Shown: positions 17,331-26,206, counted from the stretch's first letter. The stretch: 64,000 bases of DNA from an uncultured Candidatus Actinomarina sp. (GCA_902610815.1 CACLXG010000002.1:91727-155726), one strand, 5' to 3'. Numbers and translations: made by a program. Notes: a model not told the origin generated them from the letters alone.

Positions 17331-18146
17331 GTGGAAAAACAAGTTTTAAACTCACCATTTATAAAAAAAGAATTTTTAAACTTAGTGAAGCAATTCAATG
17401 ACGATCAAGATATAATCTTTGAAGATTTTGCAATATCTAATAAAACAATTGTAAATATTGGCAACAGAGACTTTGTTGACTACAGACCTACTAGTAAAAT
17501 AAGTAAGGAAATTTTAGAAGACAATTCTATTTCAGATATAAATTTTAACTCGTTACATTTTTTCCAGATTCAAAAACTTTTAAAATCGGAATTTTGTAAA
17601 TCAATAAAGATAAAAAAATCAGATATTTCTGTAAATTTATTATTGCCAGGACAATATGAAGATTATCTACAAAATTTAACAAAAAAGAATCGACACGAAC
17701 TTAATAGAAAAAAAAGAAAATTTTCAGAACAAATAGTTTCTTTTGAGCTTCTTTCGTCCTGTGAAAAAGAGATATTTAACATTTTTGTTTCGCAACACAA
17801 AAAATCTAAAGGCAAAAAAGGTAAATTTATGACAAAAAATGTCGAAGCTTATTTTGAAGAACTTCTAAAGCTTGATGGATGGAAAATTTATTATTTAAAT
17901 ACTGACAAAGGAGTGGTTTCAACTGCATTCTGCTACGAAAACAAAAATGGCTGTTATCTTTACAATTCAAGTAGAAATAATCAATTTAATTCAATAAATC
18001 CAGGAATAGTCCTAAATGACCTTATAATTCAAGGCTTAATACGTGATCGTAAGGCTTTTTTTGATTTTCTAAAAGGCACAGAAAGATACAAGTTTGATTT
18101 GGGTGGAAAATCGGTACAACTTTATGACTTGAGTATAAGTCTATGA
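17331..18146 (+). CDS. GNAT-family acyltransferase, CelD/BcsL-like
   Basis: This 271-aa protein has its central LTKKNRHELNRKKRKF stretch (about residues 117-132) and a later STAFCYENKNGCYLYNSS plus KGTERYKFDLG. These are the hallmark segments of the CelD/FemAB-like acetyltransferase-6 family, associated with surface polysaccharide or peptidoglycan modification. It uses a GTG start. It overlaps the downstream GT4 gene by 4 bp (ATGA), indicating translational coupling. The acyl donor and acceptor are unknown. Confidence 0.7.
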   Translation: MEKQVLNSPFIKKEFLNLVKQFNDDQDIIFEDFAISNKTIVNIGNRDFVDYRPTSKISKEILEDNSISDINFNSLHFFQIQKLLKSEFCKSIKIKKSDISVNLLLPGQYEDYLQNLTKKNRHELNRKKRKFSEQIVSFELLSSCEKEIFNIFVSQHKKSKGKKGKFMTKNVEAYFEELLKLDGWKIYYLNTDKGVVSTAFCYENKNGCYLYNSSRNNQFNSINPGIVLNDLIIQGLIRDRKAFFDFLKGTERYKFDLGGKSVQLYDLSISL

Positions 18147-19276
18147 AAATATTACAAATTAGTTTTCATACAGCACCTTATGGCAGCACTGGTAAGTTTG
18201 ATTCCGGAGGTCTAAATATATATGTTGAGAAAATTTCAGATCAACTATCCAAAAATAATCATGTCACGGTTATAACAGCTGAAAAGACAGAAAGTTTTGA
18301 AAAGGGCAATCTTGATTTTAAATCTTTAAATTTATTTGATAAAGATTTGTCTGTTGAAGATAAAGAAGTCTACTTACAGGAATTTATAAATAAATTATAC
18401 GAATCAGTTGATGTCGAGAGTTTTGATGTAATACACGCTCACTATTGGTTGTCTGGATTAGTTGGAAAAGAGATTGCCAATAAATTTAATAAACCGCTGG
18501 TTTACACATCCCATAGTTTGGGAATTTTTCTTGATGGGTACAACAAGGAAAGAGTAGATTGCGAAAAAATAATTATGACTTCATCAGATGTTGTTACAAC
18601 GTCTTCATTATTCGAGGAAGAAATGATTTTAAAGAATTATAAAGTTGATTCAAACAAGATGAAACAAATTACACCAGGTGTTGATGTAGAGATATTTACA
18701 CCTGACCGAACAATAAAGAGAAAGAATATATTTTTATCGATAGGAAGAATTCAAGAACAAAAAGGGCAAATTGAGACGATTAAGTTTTTGGATAATTTTA
18801 GAAAAGTTGAAAATAATTTTTTGTGCTATTTTATTGGTGGACCAAGTGGAAAATCTGGTAATGAATATTTAGATGAACTCAAAGGAGCTGTTACTGACTT
18901 AAACCTTGAGTCACATATAGAGTTTCTAGATAATCTTCCACAGAAAAAAATAAAAGAGCTATTAAATACATCAAAATTATTAATACATACATCTAAATTT
19001 GAAACATTTGGACTAGTAGCAGTTGAGGCTAATGCAATGGGGGTGCCTGTTCTAACAACTAACAGTGGTTCTTTGCTAGAGATTGTGGAGAACAATAAGA
19101 ATGGTTATTATTCAGAAAACTTGATTGATGGAAATGTTAATAATTTTGTAAAGGATTTATTAAATAATAATAAAAAATTTGATGAGATTATGTTGAATTG
19201 TCTTGAAAAATCCAAGGGTTATAATTGGGCTAATACAGCAATAAAAATAGAAAATTTATATAAGCTTTTTGTTTAA
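18143..19276 (+). CDS. GT4 glycosyltransferase, MshA-like
   Basis: This 377-aa protein has N-terminal GGLNIYVEK (compare GGMNVYV in MshA), HAHYWLSG, the GT-B linker SIGRIQEQKGQ (about residues 194-204) and the C-terminal nucleotide-sugar site KFETFGLVAVEANAMG. These define a retaining GT4 enzyme close to D-inositol-3-phosphate glycosyltransferase (mycothiol pathway) or sucrose-phosphate-synthase-like proteins. The operon partners (membrane protein, CelD-like GNAT) argue as much for envelope glycan synthesis as for mycothiol, so no symbol is given. Its end overlaps the convergent hydrolase gene by 4 bp. Confidence 0.75.
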   Translation: MKILQISFHTAPYGSTGKFDSGGLNIYVEKISDQLSKNNHVTVITAEKTESFEKGNLDFKSLNLFDKDLSVEDKEVYLQEFINKLYESVDVESFDVIHAHYWLSGLVGKEIANKFNKPLVYTSHSLGIFLDGYNKERVDCEKIIMTSSDVVTTSSLFEEEMILKNYKVDSNKMKQITPGVDVEIFTPDRTIKRKNIFLSIGRIQEQKGQIETIKFLDNFRKVENNFLCYFIGGPSGKSGNEYLDELKGAVTDLNLESHIEFLDNLPQKKIKELLNTSKLLIHTSKFETFGLVAVEANAMGVPVLTTNSGSLLEIVENNKNGYYSENLIDGNVNNFVKDLLNNNKKFDEIMLNCLEKSKGYNWANTAIKIENLYKLFV

Positions 19277-20487
19277 TCTAGACTAGATAAAAATGCATCT
19301 ACTTGATAAACATAATTATCTGGATCTGCATTCCAAGAAGTAACATGGCCAACATTTTCATAACGTATGTATGTGAAGTTTGTATCTCTATTTTCAGCAA
19401 TAAAATCTGACATTTCTATAGGCACCCATTCATCGTCATCACCGTGAAACAACAATGCAGGAATATCTGAATTAATTACATTGTCAGTAAAGTCCATATT
19501 TTGAAAGTCTATACCATATCTAATTTCTGTAAATATTTTGAAATAAGCAAATAATTGCTTGGGAACCCATGGATATCTTGCAGCACCATTTACCTCAACA
19601 CTTTCCCAGAAATTAATTACTGGTGCTTCGTAAATAATTCCCTTAACCTTAGTTTTATCTCCAACATTTCCTAACCATGAAGAAATAGGACCTCCTCCAC
19701 CGCTTGTTCCCCAAAGAACCACATTATCTGTAAACTCTAATGCTTTATCAATAGCTCCATCAATATCTTTCCATTCTGTTGTGCCATATTGAAAAATACC
19801 TGAGGGATCTTTAGGCAGCCCCCTATCATTTCTATAGGAGATAATCATTGATCTATAACCCATATCTACAATCTCACCGGCTCTCATTTTTGCAAAAACC
19901 TCTCTAGAATAATCTCCCCTAAAACCATGAACAAAAATTACAATCCCCGTATCACCATCGTTAGTTAAATAAGCAGGGAATTCACCAAGGTCCGACTGAT
20001 AGTAAATGGTTTTATAGTCAAGACCAGAGACAGATTTTGGAGTGTATACACCTTCAGAGGCTTGACCAGACCAACTTGAAGTTCCAAGAATTTTATACTC
20101 ACCTTTGTTGTCTCGTACAACAAGGCTTGTTCCTCTAATCCTATCTCCTTCTACAATTGTGCCATTTAAATTAATGAGCTCTCTTTCAACAATAGTTCCC
20201 TCGGTAGAAATTATATTACCAACTACAGCATCTCCGTTTTGTCCTATGATTCCGTATATCCCTCTTTCTAGAAGTGGGCCCCACATTTCTTCCTCTACAT
20301 TGAGAACAATTGAGTTTTTGTTAACTTTTGTTACAGAAACTCTATCTTCAGCGGTACCTATGCTTTCTGTATCATTAAAATCTGGGTTTAAGCCACCTTC
20401 ATAAATAACACCTGAAAAAAACCAGCCTGCTCCACCTAAGGCAATAAAAATTAAAACAATTAATACATATCCAAGTTTTCTAATCAT
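19273..20487 (-). CDS. membrane-anchored alpha/beta hydrolase
   Basis: This 404-aa protein has an N-terminal membrane helix (residues about 5-27), a beta-rich region of about 120 residues, and an alpha/beta hydrolase domain: FVHGFRGD (oxyanion), nucleophile elbow GTSGGGG, acid region FHGDDDEWV and a late GHVTSW His. It is of the BAAT/DPP-like serine hydrolase type and probably acts outside the membrane. It overlaps its upstream partner by 8 bp. The substrate is unknown. Confidence 0.75.
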   Translation of the reverse strand: MIRKLGYVLIVLIFIALGGAGWFFSGVIYEGGLNPDFNDTESIGTAEDRVSVTKVNKNSIVLNVEEEMWGPLLERGIYGIIGQNGDAVVGNIISTEGTIVERELINLNGTIVEGDRIRGTSLVVRDNKGEYKILGTSSWSGQASEGVYTPKSVSGLDYKTIYYQSDLGEFPAYLTNDGDTGIVIFVHGFRGDYSREVFAKMRAGEIVDMGYRSMIISYRNDRGLPKDPSGIFQYGTTEWKDIDGAIDKALEFTDNVVLWGTSGGGGPISSWLGNVGDKTKVKGIIYEAPVINFWESVEVNGAARYPWVPKQLFAYFKIFTEIRYGIDFQNMDFTDNVINSDIPALLFHGDDDEWVPIEMSDFIAENRDTNFTYIRYENVGHVTSWNADPDNYVYQVDAFLSSLD

Positions 20488-21427
20488 TTAAGGTACCAAT
20501 ATAAAACTCTGTCAATATTTGAGAATATTCTTCAGTATAAAAATAAAGAATTTGTGTATGCCCCATATCATCATATTTCTTTATATCGTATTTTATACTG
20601 TTTTGCTCAGCAATTTTAACCAAGTCATCAGAGTGATGAGGTAATACTCTGTCACTTTGCATTCCTGTAAATATAAGAATTGGCTGCTTGTCACCTTTAG
20701 CTAAAGCCACTTCAGGAGTATCTTTTAACATATTTACTCTTTTGAAAATTAACGCATAATGATAAATTGGTTCCCACAAAAAAGTTGGAAGTCCCTGATA
20801 AGTCATCTCTTCTCTTGCAAGTGTTTCAAAACTTACAGGTGCGTCTATCACTGCTATTGAACCAAAATCATTTGTTTTTGCGGGCGTCATGAGAGCAATC
20901 ATTGAACCAAATGAGTTTCCATAAATACCTATATTTGAAGGCTTCACCCCTTTTTCTTTTAGCCACTTAATTGCTGCAACCACATCATCAGTCTCATTTT
21001 GACCTGCTTCATGAAAACTATCTTCACATGTACTTTCTCCATGGTCTCTAAAATCAATTGCTAACAAATTAAATTCGCTTTTGTTCAGCATTCCCATAGG
21101 AAGAAGAATGTCAGGGGAAAACTTACTACTTGTAAGTCCGTGCAGCAAAATAATTGTTGGGTTTGATAAATCATTTTCTACCCACCAAGATGCTATTTCT
21201 ATTTCACCATTGTCAGCGTAGATAGTTACTTCTTCAAAGTTATCTATAAAATAATCTTCTGGATTCCAATCTGCTTTTTCTCCAAGACTCCAATTATTTG
21301 GTTTATTATTAGATTCTTCAATCCAAACTTCACAGGGAACTGCTGCTGCTTGACCATAAGCAAACCATCCTACTCCAAAATATATGACGACTAGTAAAAT
21401 TGAAAAAAACGTTAAAAACTTTTTCAA
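20480..21427 (-). CDS. membrane-anchored alpha/beta hydrolase (second of pair)
   Basis: This 315-aa protein begins with a hydrophobic signal/anchor (residues 3-24). Hydrolase motifs are LLHGLTSS, DFRDHGES, nucleophile elbow YGNSFGS, FTGMQSDRV and GHTQ. It shares fold and topology with the downstream 404-aa hydrolase and precedes it with an 8-bp overlap, so they form an operon, possibly an old duplication. An esterase or peptidase role is inferred. The 64 bp upstream form a divergent promoter region with the SAM hydrolase gene. Confidence 0.75.
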   Translation of the reverse strand: MKKFLTFFSILLVVIYFGVGWFAYGQAAAVPCEVWIEESNNKPNNWSLGEKADWNPEDYFIDNFEEVTIYADNGEIEIASWWVENDLSNPTIILLHGLTSSKFSPDILLPMGMLNKSEFNLLAIDFRDHGESTCEDSFHEAGQNETDDVVAAIKWLKEKGVKPSNIGIYGNSFGSMIALMTPAKTNDFGSIAVIDAPVSFETLAREEMTYQGLPTFLWEPIYHYALIFKRVNMLKDTPEVALAKGDKQPILIFTGMQSDRVLPHHSDDLVKIAEQNSIKYDIKKYDDMGHTQILYFYTEEYSQILTEFYIGTLND

Positions 21428-21491
21428 ATATCCCCCTTGTATTTATAAGATTACACCATTAATACTCTGAAGTGAATTTATAATCATCTCT

Positions 21492-22295
21492 ATGAGTAAA
21501 GTAATATCTTTTGCTTCCGATTTTGGCCTTAATGATGGTTCTGTTGGGGTTGTGAAGGGCGTAATAAGCAGAATAGATGAATCAATTAAAGTAAACGATA
21601 TTTCTCATGGAATTCCACCTCAAGATATAAAATATGGAAGCCTTTTATTAATGAGGGCAATTCAATACATACCACAAGGAATTTTACTTGCTGTTGTAGA
21701 CCCGGGTGTGGGAACAGATAGAAAGGCAATTGCGATAACAACTGATTGGGGAGTTATGATAGGTCCAGATAACGGCTTGTTAAACTTAGCCTGTGCAACT
21801 GTTGGTGGAGCAAAACAAGCTTTTGAATTAGAAAATGAAAATTGGATTATCCCCCATGAAGGAAATACATTTCATGCTAGGGACATATTTGCTCCATTTG
21901 CAGCTGGATATGCTTCTGGACAATTAAAACTTGAAGATTTTGGAAAAGAATTAAACCTTGAAGATTTAAATCAGTACCTAATTCCACTTACAGATGTAAC
22001 TGATACAGAAATAAAAGGAGAGATCTTATATATTGATGAGTTTGGAAATTGTCAAACTAATATTTCACCACAAGAACTTAATGATAAAAATTATAAAATA
22101 GGGGATTCTATATTTTTAAAGATTGACAATCAGGAGTTAACAGCTAAATGGTGTGATAATTATAAAAATGAAAAAATTGGAGCAATTGGAATTGTTGTCG
22201 ACTCTTGGGGAATGGTTTCATTGTTTTTAAGTAATGGAAATGCACAAAAGTTACTTAACTGTAAAGATAATTCAAAAGTTACTGTTAAAGTCTGA
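21492..22295 (+). CDS. S-adenosyl-L-methionine hydrolase (adenosine-forming), DUF62 family
   Basis: This 267-aa protein starts VISFASDFGLNDG. It carries VVDPGVGTDRKAI and TFHARDIFAP, which supply the Asp-Arg-His residues that position water or hydroxide in SAM hydroxide adenosyltransferases. The C-terminal beta domain has EILYIDEFGNCQTN. The family cleaves SAM to adenosine and methionine; chlorinase and fluorinase are relatives. A halogenase is unlikely for lack of context. It is cytosolic and monocistronic as far as can be seen. Confidence 0.88.
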   Translation: MSKVISFASDFGLNDGSVGVVKGVISRIDESIKVNDISHGIPPQDIKYGSLLLMRAIQYIPQGILLAVVDPGVGTDRKAIAITTDWGVMIGPDNGLLNLACATVGGAKQAFELENENWIIPHEGNTFHARDIFAPFAAGYASGQLKLEDFGKELNLEDLNQYLIPLTDVTDTEIKGEILYIDEFGNCQTNISPQELNDKNYKIGDSIFLKIDNQELTAKWCDNYKNEKIGAIGIVVDSWGMVSLFLSNGNAQKLLNCKDNSKVTVKV

Positions 22296-22374
22296 AATTA
22301 GAGATGGCTATTGAACCAGATATAAAGATAATTAACACTAGCAAAATTATGAATACTAAAGTCCACGGTCTCAT
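22285..22374 (-). CDS. possible 29-aa single-pass membrane peptide
   Basis: ATG at 22374 to TAA at 22285 encodes a short peptide with Met-Arg-Pro-Trp, then some 18 mostly hydrophobic residues and a polar tail. It sits between two plus-strand genes and overlaps the SAM hydrolase 3' end by 11 bp. No clear ribosome-binding site is visible. Many small actinobacterial membrane peptides look like this, but a chance frame in AT-rich DNA is equally possible. Confidence 0.3.
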   Translation of the reverse strand: MRPWTLVFIILLVLIIFISGSIAISNFRL

Positions 22375-22387
22375 GAGTTTATAATAC

Positions 22388-22609
22388 ATGTCTGAATTAA
22401 TTTTTGTTACAACCGAGAATTGTGACCTTTGCGATAAAGCTGAAAAAAAAATTGGTTTTTTAAAACTATTTTTTTCAATAAAAATAGTTGATGTTCAAAG
22501 CGAGTACAAAAAATATTTATTGAGAGTTCCCGTACTAATCAAAAATGAGGAAGTTTTAGTTGAGGGAGTATTCTCCAGATTATCTATTGTAAAAAAATTA
22601 TTTTTTTAA
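22388..22609 (+). CDS. glutaredoxin-like protein (DUF836 type)
   Basis: This 73-aa thioredoxin-fold miniature has a redox pair C12-x-x-C15 (NCDLC) after the first strand and a cis-Pro motif RVPVLI (about residues 48-53). Length and order fit the DUF836 glutaredoxin-like family of small thiol-disulfide proteins. Partner unknown. Its stop overlaps the convergent rimK end by 4 bp. Confidence 0.75.
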   Translation: MSELIFVTTENCDLCDKAEKKIGFLKLFFSIKIVDVQSEYKKYLLRVPVLIKNEEVLVEGVFSRLSIVKKLFF

Positions 22610-23514
22610 ATATCTATTGGTTTAGATTTATCCCTGTTGCTATGCTCATCTTCTAGGTATTTGATAATCTCATCAGCAACATTTATACCACTAGCTTTTT
22701 CAATTCCCTCTAGTCCAGGTGAAGAATTGACCTCTAACACCAATGGGCCTCTATTTGATTGAATTAAATCAACTCCAGCAACAGAAAGGCCAAGTACTTT
22801 TGCTGCTTTAATTGCGCTTTCTTTTTCTTGTTCGTTTAATTCATAATTTTCAACACTTCCACCTAGATGAACATTTGAACGAAACTCTCCAGGTTTTGCT
22901 TTACGTTTCATCGAGGCTACAACTTTATCACCAACAACAATTGCTCTGATGTCTTCTCCTTTGGACTCGCTTATAAACTCTTGAATTAATATGTTTGCAT
23001 CAATTTTTTTCATTGTCTCAATAGCACTTATTGCAGCTTCCATAGTTTCAGTTAAAACGACACCTCTTCCCTGAGTTCCTTCTAGTAGCTTAATGACGTA
23101 TGGAGGTTGGCCTACGGATTTTAATACTGATTCAATATCTCTTGATAAGTGAACATATCCTGTAATAGGCATTTCAACACCACTATTGCCAATTAATTGT
23201 AATGCTCTTAATTTGTCTCTTGATCTACTTATGGAAGCTGAAGAGTTTGCAGATAAAGCTCCCATTAATTCAAATTGCCTAACAACTGCTGCGCCGTAAA
23301 ACGTCCATGTTGCAGCAATTCTTGGAATCACCACATCAAAATTCATTTGCCTACCTTGAAAAAAGATTCTAGGTTTTGCTTTTGCTATATTCATATAACA
23401 TCGTAAGTAACTGACTACTTCAGTATCATGACCTCTGTTTTTAGCAGATTCATAAAGTCTACTTGTTGAATAAAGCCTTATATCTTGTGATAGTATTCCA
23501 AGTTTCATAATCAA
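22606..23514 (-). CDS. rimK: RimK-family ATP-grasp ligase
   Basis: This 302-aa enzyme has N-terminal LGILSQDIRLYSTSRL, RDKLRALQLI, the ATP-grasp loop EGTQGRGVVL, an IQEFI hinge, and the Mg-binding DLIQSNRGPLVLEVNSSPGLEGIE. RimK adds glutamates to the C-terminus of ribosomal protein S6, or to related substrates. A second in-frame Met two codons in is an alternative start. It overlaps the upstream RimB-like gene by 4 bp, the common rimB-rimK pairing, which supports a post-translational glutamylation role. Confidence 0.88.
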   Translation of the reverse strand: MIMKLGILSQDIRLYSTSRLYESAKNRGHDTEVVSYLRCYMNIAKAKPRIFFQGRQMNFDVVIPRIAATWTFYGAAVVRQFELMGALSANSSASISRSRDKLRALQLIGNSGVEMPITGYVHLSRDIESVLKSVGQPPYVIKLLEGTQGRGVVLTETMEAAISAIETMKKIDANILIQEFISESKGEDIRAIVVGDKVVASMKRKAKPGEFRSNVHLGGSVENYELNEQEKESAIKAAKVLGLSVAGVDLIQSNRGPLVLEVNSSPGLEGIEKASGINVADEIIKYLEDEHSNRDKSKPIDI

Positions 23515-23951
23515 TCTTTGTTAGGCTTTGTGAGAAAACTTATTGATGGATTAACTACCCATCTTCTACCTAATGCTCTTCTTCCTATAAGCATTGTGTA
23601 ATCCATTGGGCCTCTGTCAGTTAAAGTGAGTTCTATTGTTTTAGATATCCCATCCATTAATAGAGTTGTTTTAATGTATGGTCTTCTCTCTACATCACCA
23701 TTAGAACTTTTTATTCTTTTATACCCCTCTAGGGGAGCAGATGTTTTTCGTACAGTATTATTTCTTTTCATTACTTTGAACTTTACGTATTTGACTTTAT
23801 TTCTTGTAACTATTTTTATATCAGCAGCATCAATTGATGCTAAAGTTGCACCTGTATCAATTTTTGCAATTACACTTTTTACATTTAAATCAGGTAAAGC
23901 TGCATGCTCCTTCCATCCGACAACTCTTTTCTCTCGTTTTTGTTTAACCAT
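23511..23951 (-). CDS. rimB: RimB-like retropepsin-type protease (Zn_protease/DUF family)
   Basis: This 146-aa protein has the VVGWKEHAALPDL start and AKIDTGATLASI with the DTGA signature of retropepsin-like aspartyl proteases, then a late RGPMDYTMLIGRRAL motif. The family was annotated as ATP-dependent zinc proteases. RimB was later described as the protease that trims glutamate tails added by RimK. Directly coupled to rimK. Confidence 0.8.
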   Translation of the reverse strand: MVKQKREKRVVGWKEHAALPDLNVKSVIAKIDTGATLASIDAADIKIVTRNKVKYVKFKVMKRNNTVRKTSAPLEGYKRIKSSNGDVERRPYIKTTLLMDGISKTIELTLTDRGPMDYTMLIGRRALGRRWVVNPSISFLTKPNKD

Positions 23952-23953
23952 TG

Positions 23954-24025
23954 TTAAAGAATTACGTAAAACAGAAGCACACTTATAGCTACTAAAGCTA
24001 TGTGAAAGTAAATTACAGGTAGCAT
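23954..24025 (-). CDS. possible 23-aa hydrophobic peptide
   Basis: ATG at 24025 to TAA at 23954 encodes a peptide that is almost one transmembrane helix, ending 2 bp before the rimB start. No ribosome-binding site is evident. It may be a leader peptide for rimBK, or chance. The rest of the 24026-24079 gap is A/T-rich with no other signal. Confidence 0.22.
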   Translation of the reverse strand: MLPVIYFHIALVAISVLLFYVIL

Positions 24026-24079
24026 AAAAAAATTTTAATTAAGTTTTTAAAAGAAACAAACCTGTTTTTTTATTACGAG

Positions 24080-24487
24080 TTAAATTGAATTCAGTTCCTC
24101 TGAGGTTGTGTTATCTTCTTTTTTGAAATATAAAACAAAAGTAGTTGTTACAACAATCACATGGTGGATAATAATAAGGTTCAGTAATGACCTAATAATT
24201 GTTGCCTCACCCCACATAAATAAGTAACTGACTGTTGTAAAAACTCTAAGAATATTTGAGAGTAAAATTCCCGGTCTATTTTTTGTTAAAGCAAAAAACA
24301 TTAATAAAATATTTATTGCAACACCTGGTAATAGTACAAATTTGAGCCATACTAAATCATTCACTTCAAAATTTGCTCCAAAAATATCAGAAAAAAGTTT
24401 TGGAAAGAAAAATCCAAATAAAGAGCTGGATGCAACAGATAATCCATCAAAGAAAACAAATATATATAGAAGTGAGAATTTTTTCAT
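24080..24487 (-). CDS. four-helix membrane protein of unknown function
   Basis: This 135-aa protein has about four hydrophobic helices (roughly residues 5-33, 47-66, 74-92, 97-122), a paired His-His (about 106-107) in the last one, and an acidic tail. It shares its boundary base with the upstream cytochrome gene stop and is the last gene of the left respiratory operon. It may be an accessory subunit of that complex. A similar small membrane protein lies at 48781-49173, but without convincing sequence identity. Confidence 0.65.
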   Translation of the reverse strand: MKKFSLLYIFVFFDGLSVASSSLFGFFFPKLFSDIFGANFEVNDLVWLKFVLLPGVAINILLMFFALTKNRPGILLSNILRVFTTVSYLFMWGEATIIRSLLNLIIIHHVIVVTTTFVLYFKKEDNTTSEELNSI

Positions 24488-25419
24488 TAAGGATTTGAGC
24501 TAACAGCCTCTGCAGAAACTTTGTCCTCTTCTGTTTCTAAAAGACCGCAGTCGCTAAGTACTTCTTCAATATTCCCGCCCCCAAAAACTACTCTCTCAAA
24601 GACAACAACAGCATATAATTCATCTTCAGTAAGTTTTCCTTGAAATCCTGGCATACCTCCTATAGAAACTGTATCTTCAGCACCATAAGTAGGTCCTACT
24701 TCAGCTTGCCAACCTGCTGAGCCAAGTTGAATCCATTTAGTGTGATCTGCACATGTTGGGAAAGTGGTATATAATGCTCCACCAGTAAATGCTGGACCAA
24801 CACCACCACCACCTCCTCCTCCATGACAGCCTGCACAAGCAGCAGCGCCAGCATATACTTCTTGACCGAGTGCAATATAGTTTATTGTATTTGTCGCAGC
24901 AACACCCCTTCCTTCATAAGGAGAGCCATCACAATTTACAGCTTCTTGAGATTTTCTGTCAACATTAAGCATTCCTCTTTCACCACAGTCTTGTGTATTA
25001 GAAGAACTAATAAGTCCAACAAGGATAAATAATGGAATGATAATAAAACTAAAGTTGAGCCATTTAGGTAAAAGATTTTCTGAATTAATTTTTATACCCA
25101 TTGTTTGATTCGCAAAAGAAATAGATTTTGTTACCTGCTTTGTTACAGTTGCTGGAACAACAACCTCTTCTTTGGGAGCTTCCTCAATAGGAGGCTCTTC
25201 CACTGTTTCGTCTTCAACAACGACCTCTTCTTCGGGAGCTTCCTCAACAGGAGCCTCTTCTTTTGGAGCAGATGCAGCCACACTCTCTCCACCAGCCCAT
25301 GAATTTAATACTTCATCAACAGATATTCCAGATGCCTGAGCTCTTGCCTCTGCTGATCGCTGAACTAAATCAACTGGTGCGTTTAAAATTTCTGCTACTT
25401 TATTTACTAACTCACTCAT
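24487..25419 (-). CDS. membrane-anchored c-type cytochrome with N-terminal shared motif (CcoP-like role)
   Basis: In this 310-aa protein residues 1 to about 66 are identical to the upstream cytochrome, including DLVQRSAEARAQASGISVDE. An acidic Pro/Glu/Val linker follows (to about 105), then one transmembrane helix (about 126-145) and a C-terminal cytochrome c domain. That domain has a single CAGCH haem site (about 193-197), a Gly-rich stretch and GGMPGFQGKLT with the likely axial Met. It is the third gene of the CcoN-like/CcoO-like set and may be its electron-donor subunit, although CcoP usually has two haems. The start overlaps the upstream gene by 8 bp. Confidence 0.82.
   Translation of the reverse strand: MSELVNKVAEILNAPVDLVQRSAEARAQASGISVDEVLNSWAGGESVAASAPKEEAPVEEAPEEEVVVEDETVEEPPIEEAPKEEVVVPATVTKQVTKSISFANQTMGIKINSENLLPKWLNFSFIIIPLFILVGLISSSNTQDCGERGMLNVDRKSQEAVNCDGSPYEGRGVAATNTINYIALGQEVYAGAAACAGCHGGGGGGGVGPAFTGGALYTTFPTCADHTKWIQLGSAGWQAEVGPTYGAEDTVSIGGMPGFQGKLTEDELYAVVVFERVVFGGGNIEEVLSDCGLLETEEDKVSAEAVSSNP
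25222..25419 (-). repeat. 198-bp perfect direct repeat, copy 1 (5' end of cytochrome gene)
   Basis: This block is base-for-base identical to 26009-26206, 787 bp away, and begins exactly at the start codon of each cytochrome gene. Downstream of the repeat the two genes share no nucleotide identity. Perfect identity, including silent sites, points to recent duplication or ongoing gene conversion of just this N-terminal module. Confidence 0.95.
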
Positions 25420-26206
25420 TTGATTCTCCTAATGATAGTAAATAAGTCACGAGATACTCCAAATCTTCATCGTCAAGAAAGTCATAACTTGGATGAGGTA
25501 TGTCTCTATTGACTGATGTTGAATCTGACAGATATCGAGTTAGCCATTGAATGTTGTTTGTTGGTTCACGTGTTGCGCTAGTAGATAAATCTGGTCCAAG
25601 TCTTATATTTCCTACATTATTAATCATGGTTTCATTTGCAAATTTATTTTTTAGAACTTTACCATTTTGAGTGTCCGGAATTAAAGTTCTAACATTTTGT
25701 GTATGGCAAGATTGACAATTTAACTCTGCGTATAATTCAGCCCCCTTAATAACCTCATTTGATGAGCTAACACTGTTATTTAGAGAATCACTAACTATAT
25801 TTGTTGCTTGATTTTTTGGAATTGCAAAAGCAAATAAATATGTAAATAGACCAACTAAAAGAACTCCTGAGATAAAACTTAAAGCACTCTCATTTTTTAG
25901 TTCAACAATTTCTTCAACTACTTCCTCAACGACCTCTTGTGCTTCAGTTTCTTCAATAGCATCTTCAGCCGTTTCTTCCTCATACTCTTCAACCGGAGCT
26001 TCCTCTTTGACCTCTTCTTCGGGAGCTTCCTCAACAGGAGCCTCTTCTTTTGGAGCAGATGCAGCCACACTCTCTCCACCAGCCCATGAATTTAATACTT
26101 CATCAACAGATATTCCAGATGCCTGAGCTCTTGCCTCTGCTGATCGCTGAACTAAATCAACTGGTGCGTTTAAAATTTCTGCTACTTTATTTACTAACTC
26201 ACTCAT
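25412..26206 (-). CDS. membrane-anchored monohaem cytochrome c, CcoO-like, with N-terminal shared motif
   Basis: The start is set at ATG 26206 because MSELVNKV is identical to the paralogue's start, although an open frame extends 7 codons further. Order: shared N-terminal domain, long acidic linker, one transmembrane helix (about residues 117-136), then a cytochrome c domain with CQSCHTQNVR, RLGPDLS and a late DIPHPSYDF. The CxxCHxQxxR plus GPDL spacing matches CcoO (FixO), the monohaem subunit of cbb3 oxidases. It follows the CcoN-like gene with an 8-bp overlap, as in cbb3 operons. It probably passes electrons within this complex. Confidence 0.82.
   Translation of the reverse strand: MSELVNKVAEILNAPVDLVQRSAEARAQASGISVDEVLNSWAGGESVAASAPKEEAPVEEAPEEEVKEEAPVEEYEEETAEDAIEETEAQEVVEEVVEEIVELKNESALSFISGVLLVGLFTYLFAFAIPKNQATNIVSDSLNNSVSSSNEVIKGAELYAELNCQSCHTQNVRTLIPDTQNGKVLKNKFANETMINNVGNIRLGPDLSTSATREPTNNIQWLTRYLSDSTSVNRDIPHPSYDFLDDEDLEYLVTYLLSLGESNE
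26009..26206 (-). repeat. 198-bp perfect direct repeat, copy 2 (5' end of CcoO-like gene)
   Basis: Second copy of 25222-25419. Both copies end, on the coding strand, inside the acidic linker codons, so the repeated unit is the N-terminal domain plus the first third of the linker. Confidence 0.95.

Noticed and set aside
21492..22295. SAM-dependent chlorinase/fluorinase
   Set aside because: It belongs to the same superfamily, but it lacks halometabolite context and looks like the widespread hydroxide-using SAM hydrolase.
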